Shown: positions 35,804 to 45,015, counted from the first letter of the stretch. The stretch: DNA of 64,000 bases from Dyadobacter sp. 50-39 (GCA_001898145.1 MKSR01000030.1:45399-109398), one strand, 5' to 3'. Translations and numbers: made by a program. Notes: generated by a model from the letters alone, not told the origin.

Positions 35804-36865
35804 TCAAATATTTGTATTTCCATATTTGGATTTCCCAAAATCATCGAATCTAGTTGAGGTGGTCATCAAGCCTAGACTAACAAGTTGGCTGGAATTTCTA
35901 TACCTTATCGAGTTTTCTGAAAAAAAAGATAGTTGCTTTCTATCTCTAATGGTTTTCTGGAAAATCTTGTACATTATAGCATCGCCATAATGCACTTCAC
36001 GCTGCACTTCCTCGTCAACTTCATCTATGAAATCTGACAGAAACTTAGTATGAAAGGTAATTCCGGATATATCCGGGAAATCTCCCCCGTTCAAGGCATG
36101 CATCCCAGGTGTGAGATAAACTTTACCATTATTTTTGAAAAGCGATATCTTCGATAAATGGCATGGTAAGTTTTTTCCGAAGATGCGTTCCCGGACTCCC
36201 CCAACATATGTTTCCTGTCTGAAATGCTTCCAATTAGATTTATCAAAAAAATTGTAAACTGTCTTCTTAATATCGTGATCGAAATGGGTGAGTATGGAGA
36301 AAGGATTATGCTCGGAGCGCAGTATACCACTTTCTAAGGGCCCGCTGGGATATAGGTCAAGTAAGACCGATCTTAAAGCGTTTGCGCCGAAGGTATCCAA
36401 ATAGCAACATACATCTTTTAGCTTTAATTGCTCAACATTAGGATATGCTAGTAGCTCATCGATATCAACGACCACACACCAGTGATTGCGACCATATTTG
36501 CTAACGAGATGCTCAATCCAATACCAATGACTTTTATAGGATAGACTCGTTGAATAAAGGTGTAAGTTTTCGATAGACAAAGCTATATCACGGGAGTCAT
36601 CGCTCGAGTTATTGTCAATTAGAAAGAACCGATTTACCCCAAGATCGTTATAATATTTAAAAAAGTATGGCAGTCGTAGCGATTCGTTCCTCATTACCGC
36701 AAACAGCCTAATCTCACCATCCCCAGACGGAATTTTCCTTTTATCAATTCTTTTTATACCTCGAATAGCGACGTTTCTAGAAAAAAAATAACGCATTCTT
36801 TTCCCGCACTCCACCAATCTCATTGAGCTGCCTCGGACGAATGTCATAATTTCGTACTTCAACAT
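35804..36865 (-). CDS. GT2-like glycosyltransferase (Glyco_tranf_2_4 type), copy A
   Basis: This is a 353-residue GT-A fold enzyme without membrane segments. Conserved blocks are LFAVMRNESLRLPYF, NRFFLIDNNSSDDS and WCVVVDIDELLAYP, where the DxD-like DID binds the metal and nucleotide sugar. It is plainly paralogous to the gene at 42709 (the same blocks and overall length, and shared GMHALNG near the end). It lies 60 bp after the SPASM protein gene. The acceptor is unknown; peptide glycosylation is inferred from the operon. Confidence 0.82.
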   Translation of the reverse strand: MLKYEIMTFVRGSSMRLVECGKRMRYFFSRNVAIRGIKRIDKRKIPSGDGEIRLFAVMRNESLRLPYFFKYYNDLGVNRFFLIDNNSSDDSRDIALSIENLHLYSTSLSYKSHWYWIEHLVSKYGRNHWCVVVDIDELLAYPNVEQLKLKDVCCYLDTFGANALRSVLLDLYPSGPLESGILRSEHNPFSILTHFDHDIKKTVYNFFDKSNWKHFRQETYVGGVRERIFGKNLPCHLSKISLFKNNGKVYLTPGMHALNGGDFPDISGITFHTKFLSDFIDEVDEEVQREVHYGDAIMYKIFQKTIRDRKQLSFFSENSIRYRNSSQLVSLGLMTTSTRFDDFGKSKYGNTNI

Positions 36866-36925
36866 GAACTGATAGAAAAATTAAATGAATACACCTGAAT
36901 TTTCTTGTACAATTAATTGCTTTGC

Positions 36926-37954
36926 CTAAGCCCACGTGGCCGTGAGTGGATCATACTGGCAATGGAGGGGCTTCGCGTGTAGATTCTCCGAGTCCGTGGT
37001 AAATGCTCGACAATCCAAACAGATATAGCGAAATTCGCAAACCTTGCAAATATCGATCATATCTTTTGTAATTTCCCATGCAGCCCTAAACTTATCGTTC
37101 TCGATTATCGATGCAAAGTTGTGTGTCATTATATTTCCAAAAGATGTGCTGAAAGATGGACAGTTCTTCATTTCACCATCATGATCGATGCAGATCTTTC
37201 TGTTTAAGCAGCTGTTGAAATGCTGTGCTTCAAAAAAGGATTGAATTTCAATGTTGAAGTAACGCTTTGAGACGAAGCCGCAATGCGTTGCATCGTTGAT
37301 GGGCTCTCTAGCCTGGATAAGACTTAGGCCCTTTTGGTCGAAACTCAATAACTTGTCGTGTGGAGCTCCGTGGATGATAATTTGAGCAACACGCAGGTGC
37401 TCTTTAAAAAGGTCTGGGATAGTATCTACGTCAACCTTGTCAGAGTGTTTTACTACGAGTACAATTTCTTTAATCCTGCTTGCTCGAAACAAATTTAAAA
37501 TCTTAAAAATTACTTCGTTTGTCAAATCATACGCAAAGAATCGCAACATAACTGCTACGCATCCCAGCATGCTTAGCTCGCGTATGGCCCGGTCGTAATT
37601 TGCTATATTGATCTTAGGTATTGTTTGTTCTGAAAAATCGAGAATAGCATTTTCCACCCTCGAGGGCGATACATAATCGTTGGCTATGGGAGGGAAATTA
37701 TCCAATGCGTCTAAATCACAATAAAATCCCCACGAATCGCTGATTAGGAAGTCGATATAGGAGTTTATTACCGCTTCGTTGGACTGTCCATATTTCTCGC
37801 GGAGGAAAGTAATATCCAGATACCCATATGTCTGTATGATGTCAAAAAGGTCATTTGGGATAAATTTATATCTACCTAGTTGGAGGTCACATATGATCGA
37901 TCGCCTGTACCCCCTAACAGGTATGCAATTACTAAACAGTTTGACAACTTCCAT
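36926..37954 (-). CDS. SPASM-domain RiPP maturase, grasp-with-spasm type
   Basis: This is a 342-residue protein whose C-terminal third has the SPASM cysteine pattern (CLNRKICIDHDGEMKNCPSF, CKVCEFRYICLDC, LHCQYD), which binds auxiliary iron-sulfur clusters in radical SAM peptide maturases. The radical SAM CxxxCxxC motif is absent, which is the hallmark of the SPASM partner of the grasp-with-spasm systems. In those systems it works next to an ATP-grasp ligase on a GG-leader peptide (family knowledge). The N-terminal part looks like a small RiPP recognition region plus a degenerate barrel. It overlaps the ATP-grasp gene by 23 bp, so the two are translationally coupled. Confidence 0.85.
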   Translation of the reverse strand: MEVVKLFSNCIPVRGYRRSIICDLQLGRYKFIPNDLFDIIQTYGYLDITFLREKYGQSNEAVINSYIDFLISDSWGFYCDLDALDNFPPIANDYVSPSRVENAILDFSEQTIPKINIANYDRAIRELSMLGCVAVMLRFFAYDLTNEVIFKILNLFRASRIKEIVLVVKHSDKVDVDTIPDLFKEHLRVAQIIIHGAPHDKLLSFDQKGLSLIQAREPINDATHCGFVSKRYFNIEIQSFFEAQHFNSCLNRKICIDHDGEMKNCPSFSTSFGNIMTHNFASIIENDKFRAAWEITKDMIDICKVCEFRYICLDCRAFTTDSENLHAKPLHCQYDPLTATWA

Positions 37955-38948
37955 GAATCTCCTGGTTTAAAGTATCGTTCATATTGGAGAAATCAGCAAT
38001 TAGAATTTTGGCTATTTTCTGATCTAGGTGGTAATTGCAAGGGTATGATGTCATTCCATATTGTCCGACTGGATTGACCTCCAAGAAGAAATACTGCCGA
38101 TTGTGATCAACAAGTAGATCTATCGACCCAGTATCTAATTGTAAGGAGTTCATCAAAAGCGTTACACTTGTGCGTAACTCTTTGGGAAGTGAATAGGGGA
38201 CGGTTCTATTGGGACGGGAATGGTCATAGTTCCTAAAGTCGTTTTTGGTCTTCTCATTGCCTTGGCTAAATATGGCCATAGCATACACTTCACCCTTCAA
38301 GTAAAAAACACGAACTTCATATTTCTTTACAATATTCTGCTGAATGAGCGATGGAAATCTTCTATTTTCGCGGGATAGGAAACTGCCATTTGGATGTGTC
38401 GTATAATTCATAATGAATCCATGTTGTGGTACCACAATATGAATCGCCTCAGATATCGCTTTTGTAATGTTATCTGATTCCAATGAAGCTTCAAGTTCGT
38501 AGTCACTAGATAAAATATGTGTCTCCGGAACTCTAAATCCACATTTCAACGCCTTAGTTAATACATTTAGCTTATTCATCGACCTTTGGAAGTAACTACC
38601 TAGTCCGGGAAAGGTTTCTATCCAACTATGTAGAAAATCTTTGAGTGTATCCCTTTCCCTTTCCATGTTTCTTTGGAAGATTGAGGAGAAATCGCTTTCG
38701 TCTGTCTCCATGTAACAGGGGAGGTTGATCTCCCCTCGACGATACCAGTACGATTGCACGTATTCGAGATTAATTTTCATTTCGTTAAGTAATATGCAAA
38801 CCCTAACCTCGCCATCGCTCATAGTGATTCGTTCTAAACGTATCATGTCGGATTCATTGATACGGACAAAATTCCGGTCGTAGAAATAGAGCCAATCGAT
38901 CACATCACAGGTAGATTGATCAAATTCATTGCTAATTACCAGTATCAT
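37932..38948 (-). CDS. ATP-grasp RiPP ligase, grasp-with-spasm / microviridin MvdD-like
   Basis: This is a 338-residue cytoplasmic ATP-grasp ligase. The N-terminal strand is ILVISNEFDQST, the central domain has the phosphate loop region around FLSRENRRFPSLIQQN, and the C-terminal active site is SIDLLVDHNRQYFFLEVNPVG, with the Asp/Glu/Asn set that binds Mg-ATP. Graspetide ligases join Asp or Glu side chains of a core peptide to Ser, Thr or Lys as esters or amides (family knowledge). The precursor is the GG peptide at 44131. It overlaps the SPASM gene by 23 bp. Confidence 0.87.
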   Translation of the reverse strand: MILVISNEFDQSTCDVIDWLYFYDRNFVRINESDMIRLERITMSDGEVRVCILLNEMKINLEYVQSYWYRRGEINLPCYMETDESDFSSIFQRNMERERDTLKDFLHSWIETFPGLGSYFQRSMNKLNVLTKALKCGFRVPETHILSSDYELEASLESDNITKAISEAIHIVVPQHGFIMNYTTHPNGSFLSRENRRFPSLIQQNIVKKYEVRVFYLKGEVYAMAIFSQGNEKTKNDFRNYDHSRPNRTVPYSLPKELRTSVTLLMNSLQLDTGSIDLLVDHNRQYFFLEVNPVGQYGMTSYPCNYHLDQKIAKILIADFSNMNDTLNQEIHGSCQTV

Positions 38949-38972
38949 TCTTAATATGTTGGTGTATAAGAA

Positions 38973-40283
38973 TTATCTAAAATCGCTTCGAAAACCAGAA
39001 ATGAGTCTATTCGCAAGTGACCTATCCTGCGTAACTACTTCACCCTGACCAGTCAAACCTTGTTTGAAGGTGATTTGGTGACCGAACTGTGTAGTAAGAT
39101 TTACTGGCAGGGAAACGTAGCCCCAGTATAGACTATCACGACCGGGTACCGCGGCAATCCTGGAAAGTTTGCCAACTAGCATTCCATATTCTCTATATGG
39201 ATACCCGTCCATTTTTATCAGAACGGTTTGACCTTTCCGGATTTTTCCTAAATTTTTCTGGGCAAGCCGTATTAATCCAGTCTGCAAATGATTCAGCGGT
39301 TGAACCAGAAGTATCTCCTGGCCATTCACTACATAATCTAGCTGCTGAACTGGAACTCGAAATGAGATTATTCCATCAACGGGAGAATACAGCAGATACT
39401 TTTGCTTCCAGGATTTGATACTGTTGGCAAGAGCTTCAACAGATTGTTTGTACGCATATTTACTTTCATAGAGAGCATATTCCAATTCGACTAACTCTCG
39501 ATTTTTAGCAAGCCTGGTTGATTGGTTCTGAATAATCTGCGTCTCTGTGGTTCGTTGTGGAGTAGATTTTGCAATGAATTTCGCCTGCTCACGTTTGAAA
39601 TCAAGCTTAGAAATTACGTTCTCTTTAAACAGTCTTTCCTGCATTAAAAACTCTTCTTCTGCGATAACAAATTCTTTTGTTTGGGACGCATGCTGCTCCT
39701 TTAATAAATTTTCAAAATTTTCGAGATTTGTGACATCTTTTGACAACAGATCTTTCCGTATTTTATAGAAATCTTCGGCGACTAGTGCGTTTATTTTCGT
39801 AAATTCCTTGTCAAAGATCTGATAGTCTTCCTGCAATTCACCAAGGGTTGTGCTTTGATTAAGAGCAAAACTTCTCGGCGTACTCCAAATATGCTTTCCT
39901 ATGTCCTCGCTGATTCGTTTGAGTTCGTTCTCTAGGCGTAAAATTGTCTCATAATCTGCATTACTCTCGATCATTCCCACGATCGCTCCCTTCTTCACAG
40001 GCTGGCCGTCCTCAACCATAAGACGCGTAAGTCTGCCATCAATTTTTGCTTTCAGCGCATATGGTCGGATATCGCCATTTAAAATAAACGGAGCGCTGAC
40101 AATGTCTGGATATTTTATAAAGTTCGTGCAGGCAAGAATCGTCCCAAAAACGATAGCCAATAGAGAAATTCCCGATGTCAGCACCCAATGCGGCTTTCGC
40201 CCCATTATTTCCTCTACGTCAACACTTTGGATTTCTTGAAATATTTCAACTGTACTCGATAGTCGTTTCATCGAAAAGTCCAT
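38973..40283 (-). CDS. HlyD-type membrane fusion protein of a RiPP exporter
   Basis: The protein is about 436 residues from the ATG at 40283; the frame opens earlier at a TTG. One transmembrane helix (GISLLAIVFGTILACTNF, about residues 35-52) is followed by a lipoyl-like half motif (IDGRLTRLMVEDGQPVKKG), a long coiled coil (residues about 110-290) and the second lipoyl half (YLLYSPVDGIISFRVPV). It bridges the inner-membrane ABC exporter to the outer membrane. It lies 13 bp downstream of the exporter gene, so one operon. Confidence 0.88.
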   Translation of the reverse strand: MDFSMKRLSSTVEIFQEIQSVDVEEIMGRKPHWVLTSGISLLAIVFGTILACTNFIKYPDIVSAPFILNGDIRPYALKAKIDGRLTRLMVEDGQPVKKGAIVGMIESNADYETILRLENELKRISEDIGKHIWSTPRSFALNQSTTLGELQEDYQIFDKEFTKINALVAEDFYKIRKDLLSKDVTNLENFENLLKEQHASQTKEFVIAEEEFLMQERLFKENVISKLDFKREQAKFIAKSTPQRTTETQIIQNQSTRLAKNRELVELEYALYESKYAYKQSVEALANSIKSWKQKYLLYSPVDGIISFRVPVQQLDYVVNGQEILLVQPLNHLQTGLIRLAQKNLGKIRKGQTVLIKMDGYPYREYGMLVGKLSRIAAVPGRDSLYWGYVSLPVNLTTQFGHQITFKQGLTGQGEVVTQDRSLANRLISGFRSDFR

Positions 40284-40296
40284 TTTTGATTGCAAA

Positions 40297-42675
40297 CTAG
40301 AGATGCATGGTTTCCAGCTGATTATTTACTAATTCAAAGTACCTTCCTCTCATACTTATTAGCTCTGCATGCTTGCCAACTTCGACAATATTTCCTTTCT
40401 CGAGAACAACAATTTGATCAGCATTTTTTACAGTACTTAATCTATGCGCCGCAATAACTACCGTCCTGCCCGTAAAAAAAATCTCCAAGTTTTTCAATAT
40501 AGTCGATTCATTATTTGCGTCGAGCGAATTTGTTGCTTCATCAAAAAGAATAAGATTCGGATCTTTGTAGACGGACCTTGCAATTAAGATTCTCTGACGT
40601 TGACCTTGGCTAATACCTACCCCTTCAGATCCAATTTTAGTATGATAGCCGAGAGGCAAAGAATCAATAAACGTATGTATGTTCGCCACTTTAGCGGCTT
40701 CGATTAATCTATCGGAATCAATGTATTCATCACCAACAGCAATGTTACGGGCTATGGTCTCAGAAAAAATGAAGCTTTCCTGCATTACTACGCCACATTC
40801 CTGCCTCCACAACCGATGTGAAATGCTTGAAAGTTTTGTTACTGCACCATCTTGCATCCAGGGCGGTATTCCGTCTCGGGAACTGTCATCAGAACTTTTG
40901 GTGAGATAAATCTGACCCTCCTGGGGTTCATAATACCTTAGTATGAGTTTCAGTAGTGTTGTCTTGCCGCTGCCACTTGTACCAACAATTGCTGTAACCT
41001 TACCTCGCTTTATTAGTAGGTTTATGTCCTTCAACACAGGTTCATTGCCCGCGCCCGAATAGGTAAAGGATACATTGCTTAGTTGAATGTCCTGAGATCT
41101 ATCCCAGCTTTGACGAAGTAGCGTGGAGCTAGGCTCTTCGTCCTGCAAGTTGTGAACCTCGTTGAGCCGAGCAATACTTAGGCGTGCATCTTGCCAGGAC
41201 TGAAGAAAACCTACAAACTGCTCGACAGGGCTATTGAACTGTCCCAATATGTATTGAATTGACATCATCTGACCCAAAGAAAGCTCGCCGTTCATTACGC
41301 CACGTACAGTTAAAAACGTGACAATGATATTCTTTCCTTGATTTATAAATAAAGCTCCGCCCTGTTGTATCTGAGACAATGACAAACTCTGTGCGTTGAG
41401 CTTGAACAATTTAATTTGTATCTTCTCCCAATTCCATCTGTACCTAGTTTCTGCCCCGCTCAGCTTAATGTCTTGCATGCCTTGTAAAAGTTGTACAAGA
41501 AGGCTTTGGTTTCGTGAAGAGACATCAAATCTTTTAACATCAATCTTCTTTCGCCCACGAAGAAAGATCAAGACCCAAGCCATGTAGACTATTGAACTCA
41601 AACTGGCAACAAAAAAAATAGTCTTATCGTAGAGGGCTAGAGCAATTGCAAAAAGGAAGAGATTAAAAATAGAAAATAATATCGTTATTGTCTGACTGGT
41701 TAGAAACGTCTCAATTCGACTATGGTCCCCAATGCGCTGCATAATGTCACCAAAGTGCTTCACATCAAAAAAAGACACTGGCAGCCTCATTAATTTTGCT
41801 AAAAACTCCGAAAGTATCGAAAGGTTAAGGCGGGTGCTAATAAACAGTAGTATCCAGCTTCTAAGGAAATCAACTGCGGTCGAACTGACCAGGAGTACCA
41901 CTTGGGCAACGAGTATCAAGTAGACAAAAGAATAGTTACTGGTCGCGATTCCTACGTCAACAATTGCTTGGGTTAAGAAAGGAAATATTAACTGTATTCC
42001 ACTTCCAAACAGCATTCCCAGCCCTAACTGCAGCAACATTCTTTTATACTTCAACAGATAGCTTAGTAGCCCAAAAATGCCAATGCTGTCATGTTCTTCG
42101 CCTTCTTCCTCAAAAAACTTAGCGGTAGGTTCAAGTAAGAGGACGACTCCATGCTCCTCTTCTCCATTTGTATTAGATATCCACTGAGACTTGAATTCCT
42201 TATTTTCATAGATGACTCGCCCCCTTCCCGGATCGGCAATGTGGAATCTAACTCCTTGCCCGCTCCTGATAGGCCAACCTTTGCCGTTTTTCCTAAAAAT
42301 ACGCGTTTCTGACTGCAAAACATTTTGTAGTCCAGCAAATACACGTGAAAATAAATTCGATCTACGTCGCCTGGCTGCTCCTTCAATTTTGTGTAAGACA
42401 ACGAAGTGATTCTGTTCCCAATGCAAGATGCATGGCAAAGGCGCCTCGGCAACTAGCTTCTCGATGGATATTTGAGTTCCGATTGATCGGAGCCCAATCG
42501 ACTCCGCAGCTTGCGCAATTCCTAAAAGCGTTACGCCCTCCCGATTCTGCTGTGATTTCTCGCGGAGCGTTTGAGATGTATAATGACGACCGTAATACTT
42601 TGCGATCATTCGCAAGCATGTCGGGCCACAGTCCATCTGATCTAGTTGATAGTAGTGGGGAAAAGAGTCAAGCAT
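40297..42675 (-). CDS. C39-peptidase ABC exporter (PCAT) of the RiPP operon
   Basis: This is a 792-residue bifunctional exporter. The N-terminal C39 peptidase (Cys16 in DQMDCGPTC, His in NHFVVLHKI, Asp in FHIADPGRG) should cut the precursor after its Gly-Gly. A six-helix membrane domain follows, and then an ABC ATPase with Walker A GTSGSGKTT near residue 568, signature ISQGQRQ near 688, and Walker B LILFDEATNSLDA. It both matures and secretes the peptide. Confidence 0.92.
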   Translation of the reverse strand: MLDSFPHYYQLDQMDCGPTCLRMIAKYYGRHYTSQTLREKSQQNREGVTLLGIAQAAESIGLRSIGTQISIEKLVAEAPLPCILHWEQNHFVVLHKIEGAARRRRSNLFSRVFAGLQNVLQSETRIFRKNGKGWPIRSGQGVRFHIADPGRGRVIYENKEFKSQWISNTNGEEEHGVVLLLEPTAKFFEEEGEEHDSIGIFGLLSYLLKYKRMLLQLGLGMLFGSGIQLIFPFLTQAIVDVGIATSNYSFVYLILVAQVVLLVSSTAVDFLRSWILLFISTRLNLSILSEFLAKLMRLPVSFFDVKHFGDIMQRIGDHSRIETFLTSQTITILFSIFNLFLFAIALALYDKTIFFVASLSSIVYMAWVLIFLRGRKKIDVKRFDVSSRNQSLLVQLLQGMQDIKLSGAETRYRWNWEKIQIKLFKLNAQSLSLSQIQQGGALFINQGKNIIVTFLTVRGVMNGELSLGQMMSIQYILGQFNSPVEQFVGFLQSWQDARLSIARLNEVHNLQDEEPSSTLLRQSWDRSQDIQLSNVSFTYSGAGNEPVLKDINLLIKRGKVTAIVGTSGSGKTTLLKLILRYYEPQEGQIYLTKSSDDSSRDGIPPWMQDGAVTKLSSISHRLWRQECGVVMQESFIFSETIARNIAVGDEYIDSDRLIEAAKVANIHTFIDSLPLGYHTKIGSEGVGISQGQRQRILIARSVYKDPNLILFDEATNSLDANNESTILKNLEIFFTGRTVVIAAHRLSTVKNADQIVVLEKGNIVEVGKHAELISMRGRYFELVNNQLETMHL

Positions 42676-42708
42676 TTTGTAATTAAATGGACTAGCCTCA
42701 AGGAAACC

Positions 42709-43785
42709 TTAAACTTCCGATCGGGTGATATCACATGTGTCTACATACCTTTCAAAATCCGTCGAAATATGGATGAGATTTAAATCTCTTAATTGGGCAA
42801 GATCTTCGAATTTAACTGAATTGATGTCAAACAGAATCAAACTCGGGTCAAGTTCGATTTTCTTACGATAAATTTTATAGTATTGTGCATTGTCGAAATG
42901 TTGTTCTCTTCGACACTCCTCGTAAACTCGATTCTCAAAATCATTCAAAAACTTAGTGTGAAATACAACCCCGACGTCACTACTAAATTTGGCACCGTTT
43001 ATCGCATGCATTCCTTGAACCAGGTACGTATTTGGCAAATATTTGAATAAAGGGACTTTCGAAAGAAAATGTGGGACAGGAGAATACCCAAACACGCGAT
43101 CTCGCATCCCCCCGGTAAGGACGACTGAGGTGAAATTCGCATTACGTTTCCAGTCTTTGAAGCTAACAGATATTTTGCGAAAGGATGCATCAAAGAACCT
43201 AAGAACAGACAGGGGATTTTGTCCCGAATCGCAAATAGTTTCTGATATAGTTAAATCTGAATACATATCCAAAAGAAAGCATTTAAGAGCAGTATTGTTG
43301 CTTTCTTCTAAGTAGCTACATAAGTGTTTTAGTCTAATTCTCTCAATACATGGAAATGCAAACAATTCGTCAATATCTACAACAAGGCACCAGTAATTCA
43401 ATCCGTAACGATCCAACATATATGTCATCCAATGCCAATGTGCGTGGTACGGCTCGTCCGTTGAGAATACATGAATTTCTGAATACTGGAGCGCGATATC
43501 TCTGCTGAGATCTGATGAATTATTGTCAATTATAAAAAATCGGTCAACCCCAAGACGTTTATAGTATTCAATGAAGTAAGGAAGACGAAGAGCTTCGTTA
43601 CGCATAACCGCGAATAGTCGCAGTTCACCTAAGTCCGTGGTGATCGTATTGTTGTCCAACCTGTGCAAAGAAAAAGACATTTTCGACCGCGTGATTTGCG
43701 CCTTCACCCTATTACGCAGTGAATCGATCTGATTTTGTATCTTTGAAGCAAGAGAGACACAACGGTAGTAAAAGGAAAGCCACAT
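42709..43785 (-). CDS. GT2-like glycosyltransferase (Glyco_tranf_2_4 type), copy B
   Basis: This is a 358-residue GT-A enzyme paralogous to the one at 35804: LFAVMRNEALRLPYF, DRFFIIDNNSSDLS, CLVVDIDELFAFP and GMHAINGAKF align block by block. It is the first enzyme gene after the precursor and the 63-residue gene, which favours a direct role on the peptide. Two paralogues in one operon suggest either successive sugars or two acceptor sites; this is inference. Confidence 0.82.
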   Translation of the reverse strand: MWLSFYYRCVSLASKIQNQIDSLRNRVKAQITRSKMSFSLHRLDNNTITTDLGELRLFAVMRNEALRLPYFIEYYKRLGVDRFFIIDNNSSDLSRDIALQYSEIHVFSTDEPYHAHWHWMTYMLDRYGLNYWCLVVDIDELFAFPCIERIRLKHLCSYLEESNNTALKCFLLDMYSDLTISETICDSGQNPLSVLRFFDASFRKISVSFKDWKRNANFTSVVLTGGMRDRVFGYSPVPHFLSKVPLFKYLPNTYLVQGMHAINGAKFSSDVGVVFHTKFLNDFENRVYEECRREQHFDNAQYYKIYRKKIELDPSLILFDINSVKFEDLAQLRDLNLIHISTDFERYVDTCDITRSEV

Positions 43786-43852
43786 CTTTTCTTTATCGGA
43801 GAAAAATGGATTGAAAATTCATAGGTTTATGATGCATAGAGATGCAGGCTCA

Positions 43853-44044
43853 CTATGAAAGTTCCAATACGCGACAAATATGTTTTCGGTATCTGCCGAC
43901 AATTTCATATTTTCCCGTTGAGTAGTCATCTACGGATATAACCTTATGGGTTGGCAATTGAGATTGGTCTACCTGAGTTAAGTTGAAAAATGACAAAGGA
44001 AATATTCCTCTGTTCATATCAAGTATTTGTTGAAGTTCCTTCAT
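43853..44044 (-). CDS. 63-residue protein of unknown function in the RiPP operon
   Basis: The ATG at 44044 opens a 63-codon frame between precursor and glycosyltransferase, 86 bp after the precursor stop. The product is soluble (KELQQILDMNRG, VISVDDYSTGKY, RYRKHICRVLEL), has one Cys and no Gly-Gly, so it is unlikely to be another precursor of the same kind. It could be a small accessory or recognition protein. No family is recognised. Confidence 0.5.
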   Translation of the reverse strand: MKELQQILDMNRGIFPLSFFNLTQVDQSQLPTHKVISVDDYSTGKYEIVGRYRKHICRVLELS

Positions 44045-44130
44045 TATTTAAAGTTTGAAAATGTTCTGTGAACAGCCGTCTATATACTACGTCTGTTCAC
44101 AGTTAAGAGCTAGTTAGTTTTTGAGAAACC

Positions 44131-44382
44131 TCAATAATAAGGTTTTTTAGGCGTATTGCCGTTACAGTCTCCACTCCAGGATGTTGATGTCTGCGGAGGG
44201 TTACACTGTTTTACTGTACCGTTTGATGCGATATCGCAGCTACTTGTACAATCACCGTTGACTCCAACATAAGTACTGTGTGGATTTGATGTCCATTGTC
44301 CACCTCTGATACCTCTCATTTCATCAAGGGAAAGTTCATTTTCCTTAAAATTTTCAAAACCCTCTAACAAAACATTTTCCAT
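44131..44382 (-). CDS. RiPP precursor peptide with double-glycine leader
   Basis: This is an 83-residue peptide. The leader, residues 1-28, ends with ELSLDEMRGIRGG, the Bacteroidota GG-leader style in which a Leu/Glu-rich helix precedes Gly-Gly. The core, residues 29-83, is rich in Ser, Thr, Asn and Gly, with four Cys (45, 49, 60, 73), three Asp (44, 50, 72), three Lys (58, 79, 80) and two GDC repeats, and ends KKPYY. Asp side chains with many Ser/Thr/Lys acceptors fit the ATP-grasp ligase of the operon. Paired Cys fit the VKOR fusion, and Ser/Thr or Asn could carry sugars. The C39 exporter would cleave after Gly28. Confidence 0.8.
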   Translation of the reverse strand: MENVLLEGFENFKENELSLDEMRGIRGGQWTSNPHSTYVGVNGDCTSSCDIASNGTVKQCNPPQTSTSWSGDCNGNTPKKPYY

Positions 44383-44442
44383 GAAATTAGGATTTATAGT
44401 TAAACATAATTTAAAAAAAATTCAATTGAGAAATACAGCGGA

Positions 44443-44967
44443 CTAATTTTCACTTAGTTTAGTCTTCAACGTTGTATAGTGTGCCTTACTTACGTGACCT
44501 TTATTGTAAGCGTGTTCCACTAGGTTGAAGTAACGTTTCTTGTAGTCGCGACTCGCATGCCACAAGACTAGCCAAGCTGCATCGCTAGCTCCTTCGCCAA
44601 GCTGATGATCAGCAGGCCAACCATATCGAGCAATTATCTTCGAGAGAAGTGCTTGATTTGTTTTATCATTCCCAATAATTAGTCTATTGAAATAGTAGAC
44701 CTCCTCCTGCTTCAATGTTTTCGTCATCAAGCTGTCTCGATATCGTTGGTCAGCTACTAACATTTTCTGCAGTATACGTCCAACTTCTGCAGTTTTGAGT
44801 TTCGGAATGACAATATTTGAGTCAAGATCTGACTTAGGGTCAAACGTAGTTTTCAAATAAAAGGGTGAATATTTCTCTTTGCTTGAGTTTTCACTGCTAG
44901 CTTGCCCAAGGGTTAAAATTGGCGATATAATACTTCCCAAAAAAAAGAAAATTCTTGAATATCCCAT
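44443..44967 (-). CDS. exported DUF6624 domain protein
   Basis: The protein is about 174 residues from the ATG at 44967, which gives a signal peptide (ending ILTLGQ); the frame runs to a TTG at 45015. The C-terminal half (LLSKIIARYGWPADHQLGEG, WLVLWHASRDYKKRYFNLVE) matches DUF6624, whose function is unknown. It is 60 bp upstream of the precursor gene on the same strand, so it may be the first gene of the RiPP transcript. Confidence 0.65.
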   Translation of the reverse strand: MGYSRIFFFLGSIISPILTLGQASSENSSKEKYSPFYLKTTFDPKSDLDSNIVIPKLKTAEVGRILQKMLVADQRYRDSLMTKTLKQEEVYYFNRLIIGNDKTNQALLSKIIARYGWPADHQLGEGASDAAWLVLWHASRDYKKRYFNLVEHAYNKGHVSKAHYTTLKTKLSEN

Positions 44968-45015
44968 TAGATCTATCAGCTTTGCAAATAAGCTTTTTTT
45001 TATTAAGTTTATCAA

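Noticed and set aside
43853-44044. Second RiPP precursor
   Set aside because: The 63-residue product has no Gly-Gly and only one Cys, so it does not fit the C39 exporter and leader type. Kept as a gene of unknown function.
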